Part shown: in pieces, positions 8,651 to 16,639 of the stretch
How the letters are laid out: each line of letters opens with the position of its first letter
Numbering within the stretch: the stretch's first letter is position 1
From: Flavobacterium dauae
Lineage (GTDB): Bacteria > Bacteroidota > Bacteroidia > Flavobacteriales > Flavobacteriaceae
Length of the DNA: 64,000 bases
Assembly (NCBI RefSeq): GCF_004151275.2
Contig: NZ_CP130821.1
Span: forward strand, 1,240,001-1,304,000
Direction of reading: 5' to 3'
Notes under the pieces: generated by a model
Seen by the model: the letters and a program-made list of their open reading frames with translations, nothing else
Told to the model about the DNA's origin: nothing
The model's database searches: none
Position numbers and translations under genes: made by a program

Positions 8651-10168
8651 ATGAAATTCCTTTATAACCTATTAATTTTAGTCTGCGTAATAAATTTGGC
8701 TGCGTGTCGTGATGATTTTAATTATGAACCTGCAACGGGCTCCGAACTAACTTTTTCTAAAGATACCGTTTATCTCGATACTATTTTTTCAAATATTGGC
8801 TCAAGTACATATAATTTAAAAGTGTACAATAAAAGCAATAAAGACATAAAAATACCATCGATTAGTTTAGGGAAAGGAGATAATTCTCACTTTAGATTAA
8901 TGGTTGATGGAATGCCGGGAAAAAGTTTTAATAACATCGAGCTTTTGGCAAAAGACAGTTTGTTTATTTTTGTTGAAACCACAGTTGATATCAAACAGCA
9001 AACCAACGGAAAAGAATTTTTATATACCGATGAAATTTTGTTTCAGGCAGGTAACAATCAGCAGAAAGTAGATTTGGTTACCTTGGTTAAAGATGCTGTT
9101 TTTCTTTATCCGCAGAAATTTCAGGATGGTTCTTATGAGAGTCTGAATTTTGGCGACACACAAATTTATGGTTTTTTTTTAGATGAAAACGATGTTGTAA
9201 ATGGTAATGAACTGGACTGGACAAATGATAAACCTTATGTAATTTATGGTTATGCAGCTGTTCCGCCCAACAAAACCTTAAATATTTCAGCAGGAACCGA
9301 AATTCATTTTCACAGAAATTCAGGGTTGGTTACTTTTTCAGATGCTGTGATTGACGCTGATGGATCTATTGAAAATCCGATTGTTTTTCAAGGCGATCGT
9401 TTAGAACCTAGTTTTGAAGATATTCCGGGGCAATGGGATGGCATCTGGATTAGCCAAGACAGTGATGCGACTTTTAATAACGTTATTATCAAAAATGCAG
9501 TTGACGGGCTGTTTATCAATAAAAACAAGCTTCCTGTTAATTTAACCAATCTGCAAATTTACAATTGTGAAAAAAACGGATTACTGTTACAGGTGGCTAA
9601 TATAATTGGTAAAAATATTGTTACAAATAATTGTGGTGTTGCTGCCTTAAATATCAACTACGGCGGAACATACGATTTTACGCATTGTACGTTTGCTAAT
9701 TATTGGAATCGACAAAATCAAACGGCTGTTGTAATTAATAACGGAGACGGAACAAATGAATTTGCATTACAGGCACACTTTAAAAACAGTATTATTTATG
9801 GTAATGCAAGCGAATCGTTATTGATGGCTCCGGCAAATAAAGAAACTAATTTTACTTTTAAGTTTGAATACTCTTTAATAAAATTTTTAAATTCAGGAAA
9901 TAGGTTTGATACTACTAACTTCCCTTACAATTTTACCAACACAGTCAATTTTAATAATTGTTTAATTGCTAAAAATTTCAGTGATTACCAGCCACATTTT
10001 TTTAATTCTTCTAAAAACGAACTAATGATTACCGATAAAGCAACTTCATTAATCAATTTTGGAAGCTCGGTGTATGCACAACAAGTTCCACAGGATTTAG
10101 CAGGAAAAAGCAGGTTAACATCGGCAGATTTAGGAGCTTATCAACACGTGAGTTCTTCGGTAGAGTAA
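8651..10168 (+). CDS. Surface lipoprotein with probable right-handed beta-helix
   Basis: 505 residues. The signal peptide MKFLYNLLILVCVINLAAC ends in a lipobox (LAAC, Cys 19). The mature N-terminal part looks like a beta-sandwich. The later half has repeating short beta motifs (FNNVIIKNAVDGLFINKN, NLTNLQIYNCEKNGLLL) typical of parallel beta-helices. Lipoproteins of this type are common in Flavobacteriia and of unknown function. The start codon is only 10 bases from the end of IS copy 1. Joining the flanks without the IS restores TATATTTA (7666-7673) 13 bases before the ATG, so the IS has split the gene from its presumed promoter. Confidence 0.75.
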   Translation: MKFLYNLLILVCVINLAACRDDFNYEPATGSELTFSKDTVYLDTIFSNIGSSTYNLKVYNKSNKDIKIPSISLGKGDNSHFRLMVDGMPGKSFNNIELLAKDSLFIFVETTVDIKQQTNGKEFLYTDEILFQAGNNQQKVDLVTLVKDAVFLYPQKFQDGSYESLNFGDTQIYGFFLDENDVVNGNELDWTNDKPYVIYGYAAVPPNKTLNISAGTEIHFHRNSGLVTFSDAVIDADGSIENPIVFQGDRLEPSFEDIPGQWDGIWISQDSDATFNNVIIKNAVDGLFINKNKLPVNLTNLQIYNCEKNGLLLQVANIIGKNIVTNNCGVAALNINYGGTYDFTHCTFANYWNRQNQTAVVINNGDGTNEFALQAHFKNSIIYGNASESLLMAPANKETNFTFKFEYSLIKFLNSGNRFDTTNFPYNFTNTVNFNNCLIAKNFSDYQPHFFNSSKNELMITDKATSLINFGSSVYAQQVPQDLAGKSRLTSADLGAYQHVSSSVE

Positions 10169-10308
10169 AAAAGATATAGCTGTCTATAAAGTTTAAAAAA
10201 GAACTGTTTTTTAGATAGTTTTTTGTTATGATATTAATAAGGAAATAAATAGCATTCCATAAATCCTACTTATTTCAATTTAAAATCTTTTTCAGTAAAT
10301 TAGCTACT

Positions 10309-10911
10309 ATGAACTTTTTAGCACATATTTATTTATCGGGAACGAACGAACGCATACAGATTGGCAATTTTATGGGCGATGGTATTCGTGGGAAAGACTA
10401 CAAACATTATCATACCGATATTCAGTTGGGTGTTTTACTTCATAGATCAATTGATAGTTTTACTGATTTTCATCCGATATTTCGTCAATCAAAATACCGA
10501 TTGGTTCCAAAGTTCAATCATTTTTCCGGAATTATTATCGATATGTTTTACGATCATTTTCTGGCGAAGGAATGGAACATGTATCATCATGAAGATTTGG
10601 AAGTATTTACTCGACGATTTTATAAAAGTTTAGAAAAACATAAAGATGAACTAAACATAAAAACACGTGATTTACTGCCTTACCTTGTGAAGCAGAATTG
10701 GTTGGAACGTTATGCACATTTAACCGATTTACAGCAGATTTTAAAACAAATGGATCAGCGTTTTTCTTTAAAATCAAATATGAACGAGGCTGTGGAAGAT
10801 TTATATGCACATTACGAAGATTTTCAACGTGAATTTCACTTGTTTTTTAAAGATTTAATGGTGCATGCAGAAGCTGAACGATTTAGAATTGGGGAAGAAC
10901 TTAAAAAATGA
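10309..10911 (+). CDS. acpH: Acyl carrier protein phosphodiesterase family (AcpH/DUF479)
   Basis: 200 residues, cytosolic. The family removes the 4'-phosphopantetheine arm from holo-ACP in E. coli. Family signatures are the start MNFLAHIYLSG, IGNFMGDGIRGKDY (metal-binding Asp), GVLLHRSIDSFTDFHP (His/Asp), and SGIIIDMFYDHFLAKEW. Length fits the family (about 195-200). It stands alone between the lipoprotein and the ClC gene, 35 bases before the latter. Whether the flavobacterial enzymes act on ACP has not been shown as far as I know, so the exact substrate is by homology. Confidence 0.85.
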   Translation: MNFLAHIYLSGTNERIQIGNFMGDGIRGKDYKHYHTDIQLGVLLHRSIDSFTDFHPIFRQSKYRLVPKFNHFSGIIIDMFYDHFLAKEWNMYHHEDLEVFTRRFYKSLEKHKDELNIKTRDLLPYLVKQNWLERYAHLTDLQQILKQMDQRFSLKSNMNEAVEDLYAHYEDFQREFHLFFKDLMVHAEAERFRIGEELKK

Positions 10912-10934
10912 TTGGGTTTTAATTTTAAGTAAGT

Positions 10935-10942
10935 TACTTTTG
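10935..10942 (+). promoter_or_regulatory. -7 element of the ClC gene, almost at the start codon
   Basis: TACTTTTG matches TAnnTTTG and ends only 4 bases before the ATG at 10947. If used, transcription would begin at or next to the start codon and give a leaderless message. Confidence 0.45.
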
Positions 10943-10946
10943 CATA

Positions 10947-12755
10947 ATGGTCGCATCCAAAAACAAAAAAAATAGATTTAAAAAAACTTTTCGATACCTT
11001 GAAGGAATATTGTATTTATTGAAAACAATTATTTCTGATCGACAGTTTTTATATATTTCGTGTGTTTTAGTGGGCATTTCATCTGCTTTAGCGGTTATTC
11101 TTTTAAAATCGTTTGCACACAGCGTTTTTAAATTGGCAACTTATTTAGATACCATTTACAAGCTGCCATTTTCAAACAGTATTTTTCCTGTAATTGGTAT
11201 TTTGCTTACCGTTTTTATCATTAAAAAGTTTTTAGACGGATCTATAGAAAAAGGCACCAGCCAGATTATGATTGCGGTTGCAAAGAAATCGGGTTATATG
11301 CCCAGAAAGCAAATGTACGCTCAGATTATTACCAGTTCGTTAACGGTTGGTATGGGTGGATCTGCCGGATTAGAATCGCCAATTACCATTACAGGAGCAG
11401 CATTTGGATCTAACTTTGCACAAAATTTCCGGTTTAATTATAAAGATCGAACATTATTGTTGGCTTGCGGAGTGGCATCGGGTATTGCGGCGGCATTTAA
11501 TGCACCTATTACTGGCGTGTTGTTTGCAATCGAAATTATTTTAGCAGACATGAGCGTTACGGCGTTTATTCCTTTAATGATTTCTTCGGCAACCGGCGCT
11601 ATTGTTTCAGGTGTTGTTTTGAAAGAAGGGATGTTTTTGAACTTTAAAAGCAATTTTACGTTTGATTATTCTAATATAATTTATTATGTTTTGGTAGGAA
11701 TTGCAGCCGGATTTTTTTCTATCTATCACGCAAGAATGTTCCGGAAAATAGAACATTTTACTTCTCAGCTTCGCTATAACGTTTATAAAAAAGCATTTAT
11801 AGGAGCGGCAATGCTTGCCGTTTTAATTTTTCTTTTTCCAACGCTTTTTGGCGAAGGATACGAAAGTATTAAGTCTTTGGCAAATAACAATGCAGCCGAT
11901 ATTCTTGAAAACTCATTACTAGAAAAATTTCGTAAAAATCCGTGGATTGTACTTGTTTTTGTGGGCTTAACCGCCTTTATAAAAAGTATTGCTACCGGTT
12001 TAACATTAGGTTCGGGCGGAAATGGCGGTAATTTTGCTCCATCGCTTTTTGTAGGATCTTATTTGGGATATATGGTTGCAAAGTTTATTGAGTTGATCGG
12101 ACTTAAAAAATTGCCTATCGAAAATTTTACCGTTGTTGGTATGGCAGCCGTTTTAAGCGGATTATTTCACGCACCTTTAACTGCCATTTTCCTAATTGCC
12201 GAAATTACAGGTGGTTATGGTTTAATGGTTCCGTTGCTAATTGTTTCGTCTATTAGTTTTGCGATTTCTAAACGGTACGATAATTATTCTATGGATATTT
12301 TTACCATTGCCGATAAAGGTTTGGTTTTTACATCAGATAAAGACAAAAATATTCTGAATAAAATTGAATTACACAATATTTACAGTAACGATGCCGAAGT
12401 TTTAACAACAGAACATTCTATGCACGATGTGAAAAATCTGTTTTTAACTACCGGTCAAACATTTATTCCTATCATTAACGAAGAACGAAATGTGTTGGGA
12501 ATTATTTATTTGAATGATGTTAGATCTATTTTCTTTAACAATTTCAAATTAAATACCACATCAATAAAATCCGAAATGAAACCTGCTTTTTCAGTGTCGC
12601 TTTCAGAAAACACAGGAAATGCACTTCAACTGATAGACGAAAACCATTTGTCCGAAATATTGGTTACACAACAAAATAAATTGATTGGTTATGTTACCAA
12701 AGTGAAAATTTTAGAAGTTTACCGAGAAAATTTAAAGAATTTAAGAATTGAATAA
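10947..12755 (+). CDS. ClC-family chloride channel/antiporter with C-terminal CBS pair
   Basis: 602 residues, inner membrane. About 10-12 hydrophobic helices fill residues 30-450. The ClC signature motifs are present: GSAGLESP (residues 138-145, with the gating glutamate at 143 in the GREGP-equivalent position) and GSGGNGGNFAPSLFVG (GxFxP motif). The C-terminal cytoplasmic part (about 470-600) carries two CBS-like segments, probably sensing nucleotides or ionic strength. Both chloride channels and Cl-/H+ antiporters occur in this family; the gating Glu is kept, but I do not call the mechanism. It follows acpH but has its own -7 element. Confidence 0.92.
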   Translation: MVASKNKKNRFKKTFRYLEGILYLLKTIISDRQFLYISCVLVGISSALAVILLKSFAHSVFKLATYLDTIYKLPFSNSIFPVIGILLTVFIIKKFLDGSIEKGTSQIMIAVAKKSGYMPRKQMYAQIITSSLTVGMGGSAGLESPITITGAAFGSNFAQNFRFNYKDRTLLLACGVASGIAAAFNAPITGVLFAIEIILADMSVTAFIPLMISSATGAIVSGVVLKEGMFLNFKSNFTFDYSNIIYYVLVGIAAGFFSIYHARMFRKIEHFTSQLRYNVYKKAFIGAAMLAVLIFLFPTLFGEGYESIKSLANNNAADILENSLLEKFRKNPWIVLVFVGLTAFIKSIATGLTLGSGGNGGNFAPSLFVGSYLGYMVAKFIELIGLKKLPIENFTVVGMAAVLSGLFHAPLTAIFLIAEITGGYGLMVPLLIVSSISFAISKRYDNYSMDIFTIADKGLVFTSDKDKNILNKIELHNIYSNDAEVLTTEHSMHDVKNLFLTTGQTFIPIINEERNVLGIIYLNDVRSIFFNNFKLNTTSIKSEMKPAFSVSLSENTGNALQLIDENHLSEILVTQQNKLIGYVTKVKILEVYRENLKNLRIE

Positions 12756-12800
12756 ATGTTTATTAGCTAATTAGCTAATTCGAAAATAAGCTAATTAATG
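12756..12800. repeat. Short AGCTAATT tandem/inverted repeat after the ClC gene
   Basis: The heptamer GCTAATT occurs three times in about 35 bases, and TTAGCT...AGCTAA forms a weak hairpin. It may serve as a terminator of the ClC gene, though there is no clean T tract. Confidence 0.35.
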
Positions 12801-12853
12801 GTGTCTGTAGTTATTTTACCAAAGCTTTAATACCTTAAAAACAAAGCATTTTG

Positions 12854-12861
12854 TATATTTG
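12854..12861 (+). promoter_or_regulatory. -7 promoter element of uvrA
   Basis: TATATTTG is a perfect match to TAnnTTTG and lies 16 bases before the ATG at 12878. It overlaps the extended reading frame that begins at a TTG (12851), which rules that upstream start out. Confidence 0.7.
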
Positions 12862-12877
12862 CACTTTGAATTTTTCT

Positions 12878-15709
12878 ATGCAAAACCAAGATGATAATAT
12901 ACAGGTTTTGGGCGCTCGCGTTCACAACTTAAAAAATATAGATGTTACCATTCCGCGCGAAAAACTAGTGGTCATTACAGGTTTATCGGGTTCCGGAAAA
13001 TCCTCTTTGGCGTTTGATACCATTTATGCCGAAGGGCAGCGTCGTTATATTGAAACATTTGCTTCATATGCGCGTCAGTTCTTGGGTGGATTAGAACGCC
13101 CCGATGTTGATAAGATTGATGGATTGTCACCGGTTATTGCTATTGAACAAAAAACGGTAAACAAAAACCCACGTTCTACCGTTGGAACCATTACCGAAAT
13201 TTACGATTTCATCCGTTTGCTTTTTGCCCGTGCTTCTGATGCCTATTCTTACGAAACAGGTGAGAAAATGGTCAGCTATTCCGATGAACAAATCCAACAA
13301 CTTATCACCGAAAATTATTCTAGGCAGCGAATTAATATCTTGTCGCCTGTAATTCGGTCACGTAAGGGGCATTATCGCGAATTGTTTGAGCAAATTGCTA
13401 AACAAGGTTTTGTAAAAGTTCGTGTTGATGGCGAAATTCGAGATATTGTTTCGGGTATGAAATTGGATCGATACAAAACCCACGATATAGAAATTGTTAT
13501 TGATCGTTTGGCGGTTGATGATTCCGAAGATACGCAGAAACGATTGGCAGAAAGCATAAAAACGGCAATGTACCACGGTGAAGATATTATGGTTGTTTTG
13601 CCACACGAAAGTGAAAATGTTCGATATTTCAGCCGACATTTAATGTGTCCAACTTCTGGAGTTTCATATCCAATTCCGGAGCCAAACAGCTTTTCATTCA
13701 ATTCGCCAAAAGGTGCTTGTCCTATTTGTAATGGTTTAGGAACAATCAATGAAATCAACCTTAAAAAAATTATTCCAAATAACGATATTTCTATAAAATC
13801 TGGCGGAATTGAGCCTATTGGCGAACAAAAAAGCACTTGGATTTTTAAGCAGTTAGAAATTATTGCACAGCGTTATGATTTTAAGTTGACCGATGCCATT
13901 AAAGATATTCCTGCCGAAGCATTGGATGTTATTTTAAACGGTGGCAAGGAAAGTTTTTCGGTTGCATCGAAAATTTTAGGCATTACAAAAGATTATAAAA
14001 TTGATTTTGAAGGAATATCAAACTTTATAAAAAATCAGTTTAACGATGCACCAACGGCAGCAATTAAACGCTGGGCTTCTGATTTTATGGACGAAATTAC
14101 CTGTCCGGAATGCAATGGTTCACGTTTGCGAAAAGAATCGCTTTATTTTAAAATAAACAATTTTAACATTGCCGATTTATCAACAATGGATTTGGATCAA
14201 TTAAGTGATTGGTTTGGCAATTTAAATAATCATTTAAGCAGTAAACAACAAGTTATTGCTGGCGAAGTTGTTAAAGAAATTGCTACCAGATTATCCTTTT
14301 TGTTAGATGTCGGCTTGAATTATCTTACCTTAAATCGATCTTCAAAAACCCTTTCGGGTGGTGAAGCACAGCGTATTCGTCTGGCAACTCAAATTGGTTC
14401 GCAGTTGGTTGGTGTTCTGTATATTTTAGATGAGCCTAGTATTGGATTACATCAGCGTGATAACGAAAAACTAATCACTTCGTTAAAGCAATTACGCGAT
14501 GTAGGGAATTCGGTTTTGGTTGTAGAACACGATAAAGACATGATTGAAGAAGCCGATTATGTTATTGATATTGGTCCTAAAGCCGGATTAAACGGCGGAC
14601 AAATAATTAGTGCAGGCACACCGACAGAATTGTTAAAAGAAAACACGATTACTGCACAATATTTAAACGGAAATTTAAACATTCCAATTCCAACAGAGCG
14701 TAGAAAAGGCAACGGTAAAACACTGAAACTTTTTGGGGCAAAAGGCAATAATCTTAAAAATGTAACGGTTGAATTTCCGTTGGGAACGTTGATTTGTGTG
14801 TCTGGAGTGTCAGGTTCGGGTAAATCAACCTTAATTAACGAAACGTTGTATCCCATTTTAAACGAGCATTTTTTTAATGCCGTTAAAGTTCCGCAACCTT
14901 ATGATAAAATTGAAGGATTAGAAAATATTGACAAAGTAATCGGCATCGATCAAAGTCCCATTGGTAGAACTCCGCGTTCAAATCCGGCGACTTATACCGA
15001 AGTTTTTTCTGAAATCAGAACCTTGTTTACCAAAACGCCCGAAGCTAGTATTCGTGGATACAAACCGGGACGTTTTAGTTTTAACGTAAAAGGTGGTCGT
15101 TGCGAAACCTGCGAAGGATCGGGCTTACGAACCATTGAAATGGGCTTTTTACCAGATGTTTACGTAGAATGCGAAACTTGTCAAGGCAAACGTTTTAACC
15201 GCGAAACATTGGAAATCCGCTATAAAGGAAAATCAATTGCAGATATTCTGGAGATGACCATTGAAGAAAGTGTGCCTTTTTTTGAAAATATTCCTAAAAT
15301 TTATCGTAAATTAAAAACCATTCAAGATGTAGGTTTGGGGTATATTACGTTAGGTCAGCAAAGCACAACTTTATCTGGTGGCGAAGCACAACGTATTAAA
15401 CTGGCAACTGAATTATCTAAAAAAGATACCGGAAATACGTTTTATATTTTAGACGAACCAACAACGGGCTTGCATTTTGAAGACATTCGTGTGTTGCTGG
15501 AAGTGTTGCAGCAATTGGTTGAAAAAGGCAATACCGTTTTAATTATCGAACATAATTTAGACGTTATTAAAATTGCCGATTATATTATTGACATTGGTCC
15601 CGAAGGCGGTAAAAATGGTGGCGAAGTTGTTGCTTTTGGTACACCAGAAAAAGTAGCGAAAAGCAAAAAAAGCCACACCGCACGTTTTTTAAAGAAAGAA
15701 TTAAAGTAA
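12878..15709 (+). CDS. uvrA: Excinuclease ABC subunit A
   Basis: The damage-recognition ATPase of nucleotide excision repair, which loads UvrB. 943 residues from the chosen ATG (MQNQDDNIQVLGARVHNLKN). It has two ABC ATPase halves: Walker A GLSGSGKSSLAFDT near residue 35 and GVSGSGKSTLINET near 650, each with an LSGGEAQRI signature. Zinc sites are visible as CPICNGLG, CPECNGSR and the CETCEGSG/CETCQGKR pair. Length is normal for the family. A frame extension of 9 codons to a TTG is rejected because it runs through the promoter. No other repair gene is nearby. Confidence 0.97.
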   Translation: MQNQDDNIQVLGARVHNLKNIDVTIPREKLVVITGLSGSGKSSLAFDTIYAEGQRRYIETFASYARQFLGGLERPDVDKIDGLSPVIAIEQKTVNKNPRSTVGTITEIYDFIRLLFARASDAYSYETGEKMVSYSDEQIQQLITENYSRQRINILSPVIRSRKGHYRELFEQIAKQGFVKVRVDGEIRDIVSGMKLDRYKTHDIEIVIDRLAVDDSEDTQKRLAESIKTAMYHGEDIMVVLPHESENVRYFSRHLMCPTSGVSYPIPEPNSFSFNSPKGACPICNGLGTINEINLKKIIPNNDISIKSGGIEPIGEQKSTWIFKQLEIIAQRYDFKLTDAIKDIPAEALDVILNGGKESFSVASKILGITKDYKIDFEGISNFIKNQFNDAPTAAIKRWASDFMDEITCPECNGSRLRKESLYFKINNFNIADLSTMDLDQLSDWFGNLNNHLSSKQQVIAGEVVKEIATRLSFLLDVGLNYLTLNRSSKTLSGGEAQRIRLATQIGSQLVGVLYILDEPSIGLHQRDNEKLITSLKQLRDVGNSVLVVEHDKDMIEEADYVIDIGPKAGLNGGQIISAGTPTELLKENTITAQYLNGNLNIPIPTERRKGNGKTLKLFGAKGNNLKNVTVEFPLGTLICVSGVSGSGKSTLINETLYPILNEHFFNAVKVPQPYDKIEGLENIDKVIGIDQSPIGRTPRSNPATYTEVFSEIRTLFTKTPEASIRGYKPGRFSFNVKGGRCETCEGSGLRTIEMGFLPDVYVECETCQGKRFNRETLEIRYKGKSIADILEMTIEESVPFFENIPKIYRKLKTIQDVGLGYITLGQQSTTLSGGEAQRIKLATELSKKDTGNTFYILDEPTTGLHFEDIRVLLEVLQQLVEKGNTVLIIEHNLDVIKIADYIIDIGPEGGKNGGEVVAFGTPEKVAKSKKSHTARFLKKELK

Positions 15710-15832
15710 TAGGTTTTATGTTGTATGTTATAGGTTTATGTATGTTAGAGAATTTAACTTGAACTTCGAACTACTAAAACATCCGAGATAAACGATTAAA
15801 CCTAAAACAAATCAACAATTAAAGAAAAAAAT

Positions 15833-16555
15833 ATGGAAGAAAATTTATCGGAAGAAGATATCAGAATAAAGGAGAGTTTTTTACAAAAATCGTGGAACGA
15901 AATAAAATCAAACGACTCGTGGGCAATTTTTAAGGTAATGTCTGAATTTGTCAACGGATATGAAAAAATGGGTCGTATTGGTCCGTGTGTGTCTATTTTT
16001 GGATCGGCACGTACAAAAAGCGATAATCCGTATTACAAACTGGCAGAAGAAATTGCTTTTAAAATAAGTAAAGCAGGCTACGGAGTAATTTCGGGTGGTG
16101 GTCCCGGGATTATGGAAGCTGCCAATAAAGGTGCACATTTAGGTGGTGGTGCATCGGTTGGTTTAAACATCGATTTACCTTTTGAACAACATTTTAATCC
16201 GTACATCGATCACGATAAAAACCTACAGTTCGATTATTTCTTTGTACGCAAAGTAATGTTTGTAAAATATTCGCAAGGATTTGTAGTAATGCCCGGCGGT
16301 TTTGGAACTTTAGACGAATTGTTTGAAGCAGTTACTTTAATTCAAACCAAAAAAATAGGTAAATTTCCTATTATTTTAGTAGGATCAGAATTTTGGTCGG
16401 GTCTTTTTGACTGGATAAAAACAGTAATGATTGAGAAATATTTCAATGCGTCGCCAGAAGATATGAACTTGATTCAAATTGTTGATACAGCCGATGAAGT
16501 GGTAACCATTATTGATAAATTCTACAAAAAATACAATTTAAGTCCGAATTTTTAA
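15833..16555 (+). CDS. LOG-family (TIGR00730) protein, possible nucleoside 5'-monophosphate phosphoribohydrolase
   Basis: 240 residues, cytosolic Rossmann-like fold. The LOG signature PGGxGTxxE appears as MPGGFGTLDELFE, with GGGPGIMEAANKGAH upstream. Both are the active-site loops that cleave the N-glycosidic bond of (cytokinin) nucleoside monophosphates in characterised members. Many were once misnamed lysine decarboxylase. It has its own terminator and is not in an operon. The physiological substrate in this organism is unknown; a nucleotide salvage or AMP-hydrolysing role is plausible. Confidence 0.85.
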   Translation: MEENLSEEDIRIKESFLQKSWNEIKSNDSWAIFKVMSEFVNGYEKMGRIGPCVSIFGSARTKSDNPYYKLAEEIAFKISKAGYGVISGGGPGIMEAANKGAHLGGGASVGLNIDLPFEQHFNPYIDHDKNLQFDYFFVRKVMFVKYSQGFVVMPGGFGTLDELFEAVTLIQTKKIGKFPIILVGSEFWSGLFDWIKTVMIEKYFNASPEDMNLIQIVDTADEVVTIIDKFYKKYNLSPNF

Positions 16556-16561
16556 TATACC

Positions 16562-16586
16562 AATCCGTTTTCAAAAGAAACGGATT
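16562..16586 (+). terminator. Terminator of the LOG-family gene
   Basis: AATCCGTTT pairs with AAACGGATT around a 7-base loop, followed by a T tract on the plus strand, 7 bases after the stop codon. Confidence 0.75.
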
Positions 16587-16610
16587 TTTATCTTTAACAA
16601 TAGTAAAAAA

Positions 16611-16632
16611 GCCAAATGCAAAAGCATTTGGC
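16611..16632 (-). terminator. Terminator of clpB
   Basis: GCCAAATGC pairs with GCATTTGGC around an AAAA loop. On the minus strand it is followed by a T tract (16610-16604). It lies 8 bases beyond the clpB stop codon. Confidence 0.8.
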
Positions 16633-16639
16633 TTAGTTT

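Noticed and set aside
10176..10226. Hairpin after the beta-helix lipoprotein gene as a terminator
   Set aside because: The pairing (CTGTCTA with TAGATAG) is weak and the loop long; not enough to call.
12851..12877. Longer UvrA starting at TTG 12851
   Set aside because: The extra codons are the promoter -7 element itself and the residues are not found in UvrA.
13372..13836. 154-codon open frame antisense to uvrA
   Set aside because: It mirrors a strongly conserved coding region and has no features of its own; a shadow frame.
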